Source: Ostreococcus lucimarinus CCE9901 (lineage: Eukaryota; Chlorophyta; Mamiellophyceae; Mamiellales; Bathycoccaceae). Taken from it: a stretch of DNA of 64,000 nt. A program made the position numbers and the translations under genes. The stretch spans positions 310,001 to 374,000 of the forward strand of contig NC_009363.1 in the NCBI RefSeq assembly GCF_000092065.1, written 5' to 3'. Below are positions 25,974 through 35,772 of this stretch, in pieces (position 1 is the stretch's first letter; each line of letters begins with the position of its first letter). The notes under the pieces are model-generated. The model saw nothing but the letters and a program-made list of their open reading frames with translations, was not told the DNA's origin and searched no databases.

Positions 25974-27386
25974 TTAATTTGACACGTTCGCACGCAGCGT
26001 CTGGATCTCACGCGCGAACGCTTCACCGATGTAGTCGGCGTCCGGCGTCGCGTCTGGGTCGACGACTAACGTTAGGCGAAGGTTACCGGCGTAACTGAAC
26101 ACGCTTACTTGATTGACGAGGTTCGAACACGCAAAAACAATATCGCGCACGCGAGAGCCCATTAATAAAATCGGTTCCGTCGGCCCCGGGACGTTGGTGA
26201 AGACCATACTGTGCCGAGACATGTAATCGAAGACGACTTGACGCTGCACGTCGGGACCCGCCGTGGCAACGACTTCGTTCAACGCGCGGGTGACGTACGG
26301 TTCAGGCGATCGCTTCATAAAGTTGCAAACCTTTTGCGCCTTTGACAGGCGCTCGGCAGCACTCATGACACCCATGGGAAACGTCAAAGAGACAAACGTC
26401 CAGGAATTTGTCAGCGCGCCGACGACGCGATTGGGGAAAGCGTACGGCGTCGCCGCGCGAATGAGCGGCTTCTTCGCCGCGCTCTTATCGCCCATCTCTT
26501 CCAGGTACTGCTGAATCGCCCCCGCCAAAGCAGCGACGACGATGTCGTTCACCGTACACCCGCTGCCGTTTTTAATCTTCTTAACATCTTCCATGGGTAT
26601 CGGCGGACACACAACGACGCGCCGCTTGCCTGAAAACGCATACGGCGGACGCGACCCTTTAAACGTGGTCTTCGTGTCATACGGCCCCGCCGCGGTGAAC
26701 ACAGCCTTCAACGCGCCGTAAATGCACACGAAAATAAACGTGATGAACGCCCAAATAACAGCTAAAACGGATTTGTGCGCCTTGGCCGCGCGCCGCTTGA
26801 AATCCAACAAACGCATGTCGCCCCCGTCGAGCGCCGTGGACACCTTTTTCAAAACATCCACGAGCGCGATCCCATCCCCGATCGCGTGGCTCACTCGAAA
26901 CATCACCACCGGTGGTTCTGGGCTCGTTTTCGCGTCCCCATCCCACGCCGCGCTCGTCTTCTTCCGCGTCACCACGACGCAGTCCCACAGCGGCGACTCC
27001 GCGTCGAACGGTTTCAGCGTCGCCTCGTTCATCACCCTCGCCAGCTCCCTCGCGCTCTCCACCTCAACGCGCGCGAACCGTTTCATCACATCGTACCCTC
27101 CCCCCTCGATCACCTCCCATCGCAATCGCCGCAGCGTCTTTTCGCTCTTCGCGTTCGCCGGTCGCGCTCGGCTCCGCAGCTCGGGAAACGCCTCCAGCTT
27201 CTCCGCGAACGTCCTGACGTCCTCGTCCGTCGGCGCGCGCTCGAGATAAAACGTCGAGACGAGCGGGAAGTCCGGCGCGTTCGCCTTGCGCGGGAACGCG
27301 CCGCCCGGTCCGCGCAGCGTCGCGCGCGCGAGCGTTTCCGTGAGCGTGTTCATCGCCATCGTCGTCGTCGTCGTCGTCGTCGTCAT
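25974..27386 (-). CDS. WS/DGAT-type O-acyltransferase
   Basis: Members transfer acyl-CoA to fatty alcohols or diacylglycerol, making wax esters or triacylglycerol. The 470-residue protein has the acyltransferase motif as [10 protein letters not shown] (HxxxDG; the first of the usual two His is Ser). Also present are the PLWDCVVV segment upstream, a hydrophobic stretch ([24 protein letters not shown], near 195-220) likely to anchor it in the ER or plastid envelope, and the C-terminal DUF1298 part with [21 protein letters not shown] and [15 protein letters not shown]. Three in-frame Met (27386, 27359, 27353) precede the conserved part. The first adds an eight-Thr tract from a GTC microsatellite. 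Confidence 0.85.
   Translation of the reverse strand: MTTTTTTTTMAMNTLTETLARATLRGPGGAFPRKANAPDFPLVSTFYLERAPTDEDVRTFAEKLEAFPELRSRARPANAKSEKTLRRLRWEVIEGGGYDVMKRFARVEVESARELARVMNEATLKPFDAESPLWDCVVVTRKKTSAAWDGDAKTSPEPPVVMFRVSHAIGDGIALVDVLKKVSTALDGGDMRLLDFKRRAAKAHKSVLAVIWAFITFIFVCIYGALKAVFTAAGPYDTKTTFKGSRPPYAFSGKRRVVVCPPIPMEDVKKIKNGSGCTVNDIVVAALAGAIQQYLEEMGDKSAAKKPLIRAATPYAFPNRVVGALTNSWTFVSLTFPMGVMSAAERLSKAQKVCNFMKRSPEPYVTRALNEVVATAGPDVQRQVVFDYMSRHSMVFTNVPGPTEPILLMGSRVRDIVFACSNLVNQVSVFSYAGNLRLTLVVDPDATPDADYIGEAFAREIQTLRANVSN
27361..27384. repeat. (GTC)8 microsatellite at the WS/DGAT start
   Basis: Eight perfect GTC units lie between alternative start codons of the acyltransferase, coding for eight Thr on the minus strand if the outermost Met is used. 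Confidence 0.85.
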
Positions 27387-27726
27387 CGCGCGTCCGCGTC
27401 GCGCGCGCGCGGCGATCGAACCCGTCCCTCGCGCGTCGTTCGCGCGCGTCGTCGCCGCGTCGTCGCGCGCGAGAGTGGCGCGCGCGCGGCGCGCGCGCGG
27501 CGACCGTTGCCGCAGATTGACGCGCGGCGAACGCGCGACGAACGCGCGCGATGGCGACCGCGGTCGCGGCGGCGGTGCGCGACGCGCGACGCGCGCGACG
27601 CGCGACGCGCGACGCGCGACGGCGCGCGACGGCGACGGCGCGACGCGACGCGACGCGACGCGATCGCGACGATCGAAACGATCGTCGAGTCGACGTCGCG
27701 ACGCCGACGCGCGACGACGCGACGCG
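27387..27726. other. CG-rich divergent promoter region with low-complexity GCGCGACGC tract
   Basis: 340 bp between the WS/DGAT and RPT3 start codons. It holds no supportable gene. Bases ~27575-27672 are an imperfect tandem tract of GCGCGAC and GACGC units. The open frame of RPT3 extends through it but translates to Arg/Ala/Asp low complexity without similarity to RPT3. No TATA box is apparent. Confidence 0.6.
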
Positions 27727-28980
27727 ATGGAACGACTGACGACGACGCGCGCGGTGTGCGATGACGCGCAGATGCCGGCGACGCACGCGAACGCGAGCGG
27801 GGCGACGACGACGAGCGAGGGATCCTCGACGACGACGGATCTGTACGCGCGACTCAAGTCGCTTCAACGCGAACTGGAGCTGGTGGAGATTCAAGAGGAG
27901 TACATCAAGGATGAACAAAAGAACTTGAAGATTGAATTGCTCAGGGCGCAGGAAGAGGTGAAGCGGATACAGAGCGTGCCGTTGGTGATTGGACAGTTTT
28001 TGGAGATGGTGGACGCGGAGACGGGGATCATATCGTCGACGACGGGGTCGAATTATTACGTGCGGATTTTGTCGACGCTGAACCGGGAGCTGTTGAAACC
28101 GTCGAGCTCGGTGGCGTTGCACAGACATTCGAACGCGCTGGTGGAGATTTTACCTCCCGAGGCGGATTCGTCGATTTCTTTGTTGAGCGACGCGGAACGG
28201 CCGGATGTGAAGTACAGCGACATCGGGGGGGCGGATGTGCAAAAGCAAGAGATTCGCGAGGCGGTCGAGCTTCCGTTGACGCACTTCGATTTGTATAGGC
28301 AGATTGGAATCGATCCACCGCGTGGGGTCTTGCTGTACGGACCACCCGGGACGGGGAAAACGATGTTGGCCAAGGCGGTGGCGCACCACACCACGGCGGC
28401 GTTTATTCGCGTCGTCGGGAGCGAGTTCGTGCAGAAGTACCTCGGCGAAGGGCCGAGAATGGTGAGAGATGTGTTTCGATTGGCGAAGGAAAACGCCCCA
28501 GCGATCATCTTCATCGACGAGGTCGATTCCATCGCGACTGCGCGTTTCGACGCGCACACCGGCGCGGATCGTGAGGTGCAGCGTATTTTGATGGAGCTCT
28601 TGAACCAAATGGACGGATTCGATCAAACGGTCAACGTCAAAGTAATCATGGCGACGAACCGTGCGGATACCCTCGATCCGGCGTTATTGCGCCCCGGTCG
28701 TCTCGATCGAAAGATTGAGTGCCCGCATCCCGATCGTCGTCAAAAGCGTTTGGTGTTCCAGGTGTGCGTGAACAAGATGAGCCTCAGCGACGAAGTAGAT
28801 TTGGAGGATTACGTCAGTCGACCGGACAAGATCTCCGCCGCGGACATTCGCTCCATCTGCCAAGAAGCCGGGTTGCAAGCCGTTCGGAAGAATCGATACG
28901 TGGTTTTACCGAAAGACTTTGAAGTCGCGTACAAGACGAACGTGCGCAAACCTGACAACGACTTTGAATTTTACCGATAG
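27727..28980 (+). CDS. RPT3: 26S proteasome regulatory ATPase RPT3 (PSMC4)
   Basis: RPT3 is one of six AAA+ ATPases in the proteasome base that unfold substrates. The 417-residue protein has an N-terminal coiled coil (residues ~38-85), an OB-fold region and an AAA+ domain: YSDIGG, Walker A GPPGTGKT (205-212), [18 protein letters not shown], Walker [10 protein letters not shown], sensor [23 protein letters not shown] and a C-terminal FEVAYKT. It is nearly identical to plant and animal RPT3 over the ATPase core. The end is EFYR, where most RPT3 proteins end in a hydrophobic-Tyr-X motif such as FYK. The start at 27727 is the first Met giving a normal length. Confidence 0.97.
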   Translation: MERLTTTRAVCDDAQMPATHANASGATTTSEGSSTTTDLYARLKSLQRELELVEIQEEYIKDEQKNLKIELLRAQEEVKRIQSVPLVIGQFLEMVDAETGIISSTTGSNYYVRILSTLNRELLKPSSSVALHRHSNALVEILPPEADSSISLLSDAERPDVKYSDIGGADVQKQEIREAVELPLTHFDLYRQIGIDPPRGVLLYGPPGTGKTMLAKAVAHHTTAAFIRVVGSEFVQKYLGEGPRMVRDVFRLAKENAPAIIFIDEVDSIATARFDAHTGADREVQRILMELLNQMDGFDQTVNVKVIMATNRADTLDPALLRPGRLDRKIECPHPDRRQKRLVFQVCVNKMSLSDEVDLEDYVSRPDKISAADIRSICQEAGLQAVRKNRYVVLPKDFEVAYKTNVRKPDNDFEFYR

Positions 28981-29068
28981 ACGAGATGGTTTAGTTTTTG
29001 CTAGCGATCGGGCGGCGGTCAACGGCTGTAGTAAAATTTCCTCATATTGAACATGAACAATACATTCC

Positions 29069-29073
29069 TGTAA
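29069..29073 (+). terminator. TGTAA polyadenylation motif of the RPT3 gene
   Basis: TGTAA lies 89 nt past the RPT3 stop codon in an AT-rich stretch between convergent genes. Confidence 0.35.
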
Positions 29074-29162
29074 CTCTCGTACGGTTATTCAGACACTCGC
29101 GCCGTCGCGTTGGCAAACGCGCCGACGCGGGCGAGCGATTTCAATCATAACACCGGAACGCC

Positions 29163-31518
29163 TCAAGCGCCCGCGGGACGAGCTGACGAGCAACGGAAAC
29201 ACGTCTGGCGCGAACTGAAGCAATGCGCGGAACAGCTCCCACAGATCCAATCCCCACTTCTGAAGTTTTCCGTCTGCGGACCGCCGTCGCGAGAACCTTC
29301 GGACTGCGGCGGAGCTTCGTTGCCCGTCTTCGCGTTGCTGCACTTGAAACAATGATCACGCGACTGAAAATTGTGCGCGGAACAGCTCCCACAGATCCAA
29401 TCCCCAGCACGAAACACGCCAGCTCCCGGACCACCCGCTTCCGAGCTCGCCTTGGACGTCCCGCCCGGCGGCGAAAAGCTCCCTTCCGCGCCTTCGTCTT
29501 TGCCTCTTTTACATCGAAAGCACGAATTTCGGCTCGCGAAGCAATGCGCGTTGCATCGAGCACACGTCCAATCGCCCGGTCGCCGCGCTCCTTGCGGCGC
29601 AGGCACCTCTGAAGACGTCGCCGCCGGAAAATTCTCCTGCGCCGGCGCGCCACCGGCGACGCGTAACCCCAACCACGCAAACGTCAGCGTTAGGTACGGC
29701 GTCCCCGACGGCGCGTTCACGTTGGCGATGGGATCAAGGTGCAAAGCCAATGGAGCGATACGCAACAACCCACTCGCGGCATCGACGCCGCGCTCGCGCA
29801 CCGAACCGACCACGACGCAACTCCCAGTGTTGCTGTGACCCATGGCGCCTACGACGGCTTGATTCACCGGCGCACACACCAAACGCACGTTCGCTCCTTG
29901 GTTCGAAACGACGACCGGCGTGCTTTCGATATCAGCCAACAGGTGCGTGTCCTGCACGATCTCCAACCGAGCCCCTTTGCTCAATCGCGCGCCGAGCTCA
30001 GCCGCGAGACTTGTGCCGTACGGATTCGCCACGCGATCCAACATTGACAAAAACCGCGCCGACCCGACGTTGGCGAGCGTCGATTGCATCATGTTCACCA
30101 GAGGCGCCAAACGCTGCGACCAAGCCGCGGCGTTTTGAGGACGCACGGCGTGTCCACCCGTCAGACTCGTGCATAAAATTCCCGAACCCTCCGCCCCAGA
30201 CGTGAGTTGTTGAAACACGCTGAGTAGTTGCTCGGGCGTCTCCACTTGCATCGATGCCACACCGCCGCCACCGTGCGGCGTCGGGTGCGAAGACACACCT
30301 GCAGCCGCACGCTGCGCGAAGGACCCGCCCGGCGGCGTCGGCGGCGGAACAGCCGCCACGGGCGTGACGGTGGGACCCACCGCCGCTGGTGCCGCCGCTG
30401 AGTGCGCCTTCATCGCCCCGATCGCGCTCGCGTACGAAGGCGGCGCCGCAGCCGCCGCAGGCGCCATAGCCGCTCGCTGCGGTGGCGGCGTGCTCGGCAT
30501 CGGAGGCGCCACCGGCGCCGCGGGCGCCGCCGCGCCGACGCTCGCCGAAGCCGGCGCCGCGCCGAACGCCGCCGTCCCGCTCGAAGCCGCGCCGGACCCG
30601 AAGCCACCACCCCCAGTGGAAAACGACGACACGCTTTCAAACCCACCGAACCCACCACCCAAGCCGAGCCCTAACCCGAGGTTCAACCCGAGCCCCGGCC
30701 CGAGGCCCCCGCCCAAGCCGCCGCCGTCGCCCGCGCCGCTCATCCCCGTCAGCGCGATTTGCGGATTCGGAAACGGATGCGCCTCCTCGCTCAACTGCAC
30801 GCTCACGCATCGCAGCTCCGGCAGCAGCGTCCGCTGTCCCGCGAGGGACTCAGACAACCACGCCGCGAACCCCGCGGCGTCCGTCCCCGCGAACCGCCCC
30901 AGCGTAATCAGTTGCTGATCGGGCCGCTGACTCGCGTAATACGTATCCGCCCCCGGCAACGCCGCGCTCAGCGCCTGCGCGATCCTCAACGACGCGGGAC
31001 AATCGATCCCGACCAACACGCACCCATTCTGCATCACTTTACACTTCGGCAACACTCGCCCGGACGCCGGTCCGTGCGCGCTCGCCACGCGCCGCAGCGC
31101 CTCCGTCACGCCTTCGCCTCCCAAGCCCGTGCCTTCGAGCCCAGACACGAGCGCCACGTGCGGCGGCGCGCATCCCATCCCTATCATCGAGTCCGCGGTC
31201 CCGCGCGTCGTCAGTCGTCCGAGATCGCGCGCGCGCGTTCGATTCTTTCGCCAATTCTCAAAACTCGCGATCGCATCATCGATCGCATCATCGCGCTTCT
31301 CGCGCTTCTCCCGTCGTCTCGCGCGTCCTTCGTCGCGCGAGCGCCGCGCGAGACGCGCACGCACCCGCTCGCGGTTCGCTCTGCGCGATGAACTGCCCCT
31401 CGAACGCGCTGCCGCGGTGCCACTGCAGCGCCTGCGCGAGATGCGACACCGCGTGTTCGCTCACGTCGTCGAAGCGCAGGCGCGCGTACGCGTGCGCGCC
31501 GAGCGCGTCGCTCGACAT
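29163..31518 (-). CDS. RanBP2-type zinc-finger protein with three fingers (two-exon model)
   Basis: My model joins 31365-31518 and 29163-31180, giving 723 residues. The C-terminal third has three RanBP2-type zinc fingers of the form GDWxCxxCxAHxFxSRxxCFxC, a fold that binds single-stranded RNA in ZRANB2-like proteins. N-terminal to them are a mixed alpha/beta region (residues ~52-175) and a long Gly/Ala/Pro low-complexity tract (GGGLGGGLGPGLGLNLGLG). A second unrecognised globular region follows before the fingers. Without the first exon the start would be Met at 31187 and 674 residues. Exon 1 (MSSDALGAHAYARLRF onward) reads as coding, ends at GTGCGT, and joins in frame to an AG preceded by CTGAC. 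A role in RNA binding or splicing is inferred. Confidence 0.75.
29224..29255. repeat. Zinc-finger DNA repeat, copy 1 of an exact 32-bp pair
   Basis: Identical over at least 32 bp to 29374-29405. The copies encode the GDWICGSCSAH part of the third and second zinc fingers. Confidence 0.85.
29374..29405. repeat. Zinc-finger DNA repeat, copy 2 of an exact 32-bp pair
   Basis: Identical to 29224-29255 and lying 150 bp from it, in the same orientation and codon phase. Confidence 0.85.
31181..31364 (-). other. Predicted intron of the RanBP2-type zinc-finger gene (184 bp)
   Basis: Minus-strand donor GTGCGT at 31364-31359, branch-like CTGAC at 31214-31210, acceptor ATAG ending at 31181. Splicing joins the exon 1 overhang G to GG, forming a Gly codon before MGCAPP. 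Inside the intron are tandem duplications: GATCGCATCATC twice (31269-31292) and CGCGCTTCT twice (31292-31309). Confidence 0.6.
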
Positions 31519-31595
31519 CGCGCGTCGCGCGTCCTCGCGGCGCGGTGCTCGCGCGTTCGCGCGTCGCGCTGTGCGGCGTCGGCACTCTCGCGCGC

Positions 31596-34500
31596 ATGGC
31601 GACGTTCGACGCGCGCAAGGCGCTCGAGCGCGACGCCGTCGTGCTCGGCGACGCCGAGGCGAGCGCGAGGGATCGCAGTCGCGCCGGACGCGTGGACGCG
31701 CGGTGCGAGGCGATCGTGCGCGAGGTGTTCGCGTCGGATGATTTCTTCACGACGAGCTCGTGCTCGGGACGCGTGAGCGTGTTCGCGGAGCGCGGACGCG
31801 GGAAGCGCGAGGGCAAGGGCGAGGGCGGGACGTGGGCGTACGTGTCGCACGAACCGGCGCTGGGCGAGGCGGTGGCGGCGGCGGTGCGCGCGCACGCGGG
31901 GGAGGGGGAGGAGGGCGACGGCGACGGCGAAGGCGGCGGCTGGGCGAAACCGACGCTGACGCTGCGGTTTGAACCGTTCATATTAGCGGTCGAGGCGCGG
32001 GATTTAGACGCGGGAGAGGCGTTCGTGCGGTGCGCGCGAGAGTGTGGGTACAGGGAGAGCGGGATCACGGCGAGTGAGAAACGGGTGATTTGCGCGGCGC
32101 GATGTCAGCTTCGGTTGGACGCGCCGGTGGTGGTGGACGGCGAACGCTTGGTGAGCGATGAGGGGTTGGAGACGCTCGTGCGGTTGGCGAACGAGAAGTT
32201 TCAAGTGAACGCCGATCGAATGGAGCGGTTTCGGGAGGCTTTTAACGCGATGTGCGCGAAGAGGGCGGCCGCGAAGGCGGGGCCGAGCGACGAAGGAGGC
32301 GCGCTCAAGTGCGTCGAGGCAAAGAAGCAAGTCGCGAAGGCTGTGAAAGACGCGCTGAAGCGGGGTGGGTGGTTAGATAACGCCCGTAGATCTGCGACGA
32401 AGAAGAACGACGTGGGTGACGTGGAGTGCGTGATTTTACCCATCAAGCGCGGCGCGGAGACGGCGATTTCCTCAACCGTGACTTCGGACGCAAAGCTCGT
32501 GTTGGCGGCGATTGAAGCGGGAGACGTCGTCGTGTGCGACGACAGCGGGCACGTAAACGGTGGTCTTGGTCTGATGTCTGCGAAGAAGACGCAGAATCCA
32601 GTGACGCAAATGAAACAAGAAGTGGCGGCGATGCTTGAGGCCAAAGGCTTAAATGTCAACTTGGCGCAAGAAGCGCCGACGCGCTGGGAAAAGTTGGGTG
32701 ATTTGGTGTTGCTTCCCGCGAACGCGTTTACGGCGAGCGACTTTAGCGCGTTCGGTGCCGAGTTGTACGCCTGTGTGGCGCGAGTTCTCGGCGCATCGCG
32801 CGTTGCGCGCCAAGCGCCGGTGAGCCAAGGGCCAAAGCGCGAATCTCGCGCGGTGATGCTTTACCCCGAAGGTGCCGATGGTTGGGTCGAGACGAAAGAG
32901 CTCGGCGTAACGTATGGATTAGATGTCACGAAAGTTATGTTTAGCAGTGGTAACGGCACGGAGAAAAACCGCATGGGCGCGGTCGGCGCAAACGGCGAAA
33001 CCGTCGTGGACCTGTTCGCTGGCATCGGTTACTACACTTTGCAGTTACTCAAGAACGCGGGCGCGGCCAAGGTGTACGCGTGTGAGTGGAACCCTAATAG
33101 TTGCGAAGCCTTGCGTCATAATCTGCGCGTGAACGGCGTGGAGTCACGGTGTGAAGTGTTAGAGGGCGACAATCGTCGAACCGCGCCGACGGGCGTCGCC
33201 GATCGCGTCTTACTAGGATTGCTCCCGCACGCTGAGATGTCGTGGGAAACCGCGATTAAAGCGCTGAAACCGAAAGGTGGGGTATTACACGTGCACTCAA
33301 ACGTTAACAGTGGCGATGAGGACGAGTGGATGGTGCGTTTGGTGAGCGAGCTGAAGTCACTGGCCGAGACGAACGGTCGCGGCGATTTAGACATCGTCGT
33401 GGAACACCTCGAGCGCGTGAAATGGTACGGTCCGCGCATTCGACACGTCGTGTGTGACGTTCGCTGTACCAGTCGAACGCATAAAGATGACCTCGCCGCG
33501 ACGCGAAATATGGCCCCGAAAAGCGCTGTCTTGGCGAGACAACCTGCGAGGACGTCGGGAACGAATGTGAGACGCGTTCATCGTCCGTTGCCCGCGGACT
33601 TCAAGAACACGATCGCCGCGCAGCGCGTCCCGGCTGTCATCAGTGGACTCGATATCGGCCAAGCGCCGTGGACGTGGACGCCAAGTTATCTGGCTTCCCT
33701 CGACGGCGTTCCAGAGAAGCTTGTGAGCGTTCACGTCAGTCGTGATCCCAAGCTGGACTTCGTGCGCAAAAACTTCAAATACGTCGTGATGCCTTTTGGT
33801 GAACTACTGGCGAAAGTGAACGATGCGAGCGATGACAATTTCTACTATTTGCGAAGCATTGGGGAGAATCCGCGAAAAGAGCCGGCGCACGCGCTTCTAC
33901 AATTCCCATCGTTTGCGCGCGATTTGAAACTTCCGAGCGAGTTTTGGGGATCCGAAGACAACTACTTCAGCGCCGTCGTTCGCGTGAGCAGTGGCGATTT
34001 ACAGCTCTGGACGCATTATGACGCCATGGATAACATGTTGATTCAGCTTCATGGCGAGAAGCGTGTGCTTCTGTTCCCACCGTCCGTGTCAGGCGACTTA
34101 TATCTTGAAGGTTCGTCATCCGTCGTCCGCGACGTGGACGATCACGATCGAGAATCGTTCCCACGATTCGCGCGCGCTCGAAAAGCGGCGTTGGAAGTCA
34201 TCTTACAACCAGGTGACGTATTGTACATCCCCGCGCTTTGGGCGCACCACGTCACCGCCTTGCACGGCCCGTCGATTGCGCTCAACGTATTTTTCCGACA
34301 CCTCCCCACGAGTGGATACCCATCGAAAGATTTGTACGGGAACGCCGACCCAATCGCGGCTGCGAGTGCGCTCAAATCAATAAACTCCGCGATCGAATCC
34401 TTGAAAGAGTTGCCGCTAGATTACCGTGTATTTTACGCTGGCGTCGCAGCGGCGAGACTGGAGAGTGAGCTTGGCGTCGAATCCGCTCGAAGAGCGCTTG

Positions 34501-34631
34501 CAACGGTGAACGACGACACGCCGAAATCGCGCGGGATGAATTCGCGCGCAACAAAAGGTACAGGCGTGGTCGGCACAGTCTTATCTGCTCTTGCATGCCT
34601 GCTCATTACACGCCGCGCTTCGCGGAAGTGA
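31596..34631 (+). CDS. Wybutosine-synthesis fusion protein: TYW3, TYW2 and JmjC TYW5 domains
   Basis: Wybutosine is the tricyclic base beside the anticodon of tRNA-Phe. The 1,011-residue protein has three enzymes in order. Residues ~1-230 are TYW3 (FDARKALE, TTSSCSGRVSVF, RECGYRESGI), the N4-methylating step. Residues ~330-630 are TYW2, the aminocarboxypropyl transferase, with SAM motif DLFAGIGYYTL (from Asp472) and CEWNPNSCEALRHN. Residues ~650-910 are a JmjC hydroxylase like TYW5, with iron ligands HYD (His807, Asp809) and a distal His at 884 or 885 in WAHHVT. The C-terminus ends with a hydrophobic stretch (VVGTVLSALACLLI) followed by RRASRK, resembling a tail anchor. An in-frame Met at 31545 is possible, but TYW3 similarity starts at the chosen Met. 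Confidence 0.9.
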   Translation: MATFDARKALERDAVVLGDAEASARDRSRAGRVDARCEAIVREVFASDDFFTTSSCSGRVSVFAERGRGKREGKGEGGTWAYVSHEPALGEAVAAAVRAHAGEGEEGDGDGEGGGWAKPTLTLRFEPFILAVEARDLDAGEAFVRCARECGYRESGITASEKRVICAARCQLRLDAPVVVDGERLVSDEGLETLVRLANEKFQVNADRMERFREAFNAMCAKRAAAKAGPSDEGGALKCVEAKKQVAKAVKDALKRGGWLDNARRSATKKNDVGDVECVILPIKRGAETAISSTVTSDAKLVLAAIEAGDVVVCDDSGHVNGGLGLMSAKKTQNPVTQMKQEVAAMLEAKGLNVNLAQEAPTRWEKLGDLVLLPANAFTASDFSAFGAELYACVARVLGASRVARQAPVSQGPKRESRAVMLYPEGADGWVETKELGVTYGLDVTKVMFSSGNGTEKNRMGAVGANGETVVDLFAGIGYYTLQLLKNAGAAKVYACEWNPNSCEALRHNLRVNGVESRCEVLEGDNRRTAPTGVADRVLLGLLPHAEMSWETAIKALKPKGGVLHVHSNVNSGDEDEWMVRLVSELKSLAETNGRGDLDIVVEHLERVKWYGPRIRHVVCDVRCTSRTHKDDLAATRNMAPKSAVLARQPARTSGTNVRRVHRPLPADFKNTIAAQRVPAVISGLDIGQAPWTWTPSYLASLDGVPEKLVSVHVSRDPKLDFVRKNFKYVVMPFGELLAKVNDASDDNFYYLRSIGENPRKEPAHALLQFPSFARDLKLPSEFWGSEDNYFSAVVRVSSGDLQLWTHYDAMDNMLIQLHGEKRVLLFPPSVSGDLYLEGSSSVVRDVDDHDRESFPRFARARKAALEVILQPGDVLYIPALWAHHVTALHGPSIALNVFFRHLPTSGYPSKDLYGNADPIAAASALKSINSAIESLKELPLDYRVFYAGVAAARLESELGVESARRALATVNDDTPKSRGMNSRATKGTGVVGTVLSALACLLITRRASRK

Positions 34632-34683
34632 GACGCGACTCAGCTCAGCCTAGAATGATGAATAGATCTATATAGCTACCTAT

Positions 34684-35520
34684 CTAGCGCGTACTCGCCT
34701 TCAAAATATCGATAATGTGCTTCAAGAGCACTGGTGTCGTCTCTGGAATTCCACCCATGATCGGGAAATCGCTCAACAACCCTTTACCTCTGTAGTAATT
34801 CTCCACCGGAATCGTCGACTTTTTGTACACCTCCAATCGCGCGCGAACGACTTCCTCCGTGTCGTCCGGTCTTTGGGTGAGCTTAGCGAAGCACTCCTGC
34901 GGTGGATTCAGCGGAGGCATAATAATCGTTTGCTCTCCCGCCTTTTCGCTTCTGATGTCGGCGATATTAAACGACTTCCCGCACTCCCCGCACTCTCTCC
35001 GTCCGCAGCACTTTTCCACCAAAATGTCCTCGCGAAGCGTCAAATTCAACACCTGCGTCACTTCCACCATCGTGCTAAGCGTCTCCGCCTGCGGCACCGT
35101 TCGAGGGAATCCATCTAACAAAAATCCTCGCTCACCCTCCGCCTCGCCGCGCTTGACGCGCTTGTCGAGGATATCCAGCACCAACGCGTCCGGGACGAGT
35201 TCGCCTCGCGCCGCGATGGCTTTCATCTCCTTCCCGAGCGCCGTCTCCCCCTTGATCTCCGCGCGAACGAGATCACCCATGGATATGTGCGGCACGCCCA
35301 TCTGCTTCGCCATTCTCGACGCGTACGTGCCCTTGCCGACGCCGGGAGCGCCCAAGAAGACCCAGTTTAGCTTTTTGCCTTGCTCGAGCACGCCGTCGCA
35401 CGTCGACGCGAGTTCGTCGCGCAGCGCGTCCACGGCAGCGCCCGTGGCGTCGAACGGGGTCGAGGCATACTTTCTAGAGAGCGCACGCGCGGTGACGACG
35501 GAAAGACGCCGCGCGAACAT
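34684..35520 (-). CDS. Adenylate kinase, probably organellar
   Basis: Adenylate kinase interconverts ATP + AMP and 2 ADP. The 278-residue protein has a ~55-residue N-terminal extension (MFARRLSVVTARALSRKYAS) resembling a mitochondrial or plastid presequence. The core follows: P-loop GAPGVGKGT, NMP-binding HISMGDLVRAEI, LDGFPRTVPQA, and a long-form LID with Cys pairs (CCGRRECGECGKSFN). It ends with TEEVVRARLEVYKK and a C-terminal helix. The NPPQECF insertion in the LID resembles plant plastid adenylate kinases. It converges with the wybutosine fusion gene, 52 bp between stops. Confidence 0.93.
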   Translation of the reverse strand: MFARRLSVVTARALSRKYASTPFDATGAAVDALRDELASTCDGVLEQGKKLNWVFLGAPGVGKGTYASRMAKQMGVPHISMGDLVRAEIKGETALGKEMKAIAARGELVPDALVLDILDKRVKRGEAEGERGFLLDGFPRTVPQAETLSTMVEVTQVLNLTLREDILVEKCCGRRECGECGKSFNIADIRSEKAGEQTIIMPPLNPPQECFAKLTQRPDDTEEVVRARLEVYKKSTIPVENYYRGKGLLSDFPIMGGIPETTPVLLKHIIDILKASTR

Positions 35521-35772
35521 GATGGGCGCGGGAAAGATTATGGCGACTCGCTCGGCGGCTCGGGGCCACGAAACATCCGGGACGAACGCGCGGGACGCCG
35601 GCCGCGCGCCGGCGTCGGCCGCGCGCCTTGAGTGGACAACTGGGGACGCTGATGTTACAAACGAATAATGAACAATGAATATTGGCGAGGCGCGCGCGAC
35701 GGTTCGCGCGGCTCGAAAGAATGACGAATATTAGCGCCGCGCTCGCGACTGGCGAAAAACGCCGATTCGACG

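Noticed and set aside
27286-27726. N-terminal extension of RPT3 through the CG-rich region
   Set aside because: It translates to low-complexity Arg/Ala/Asp/Thr, overlaps the divergent acyltransferase start, and RPT3 at 27727 already has its normal length.
31545-31595. Upstream Met of the wybutosine fusion as the start
   Set aside because: Possible, but the 17 extra residues have no TYW3 similarity and it would leave only 26 bp to the proposed first exon of the zinc-finger gene.
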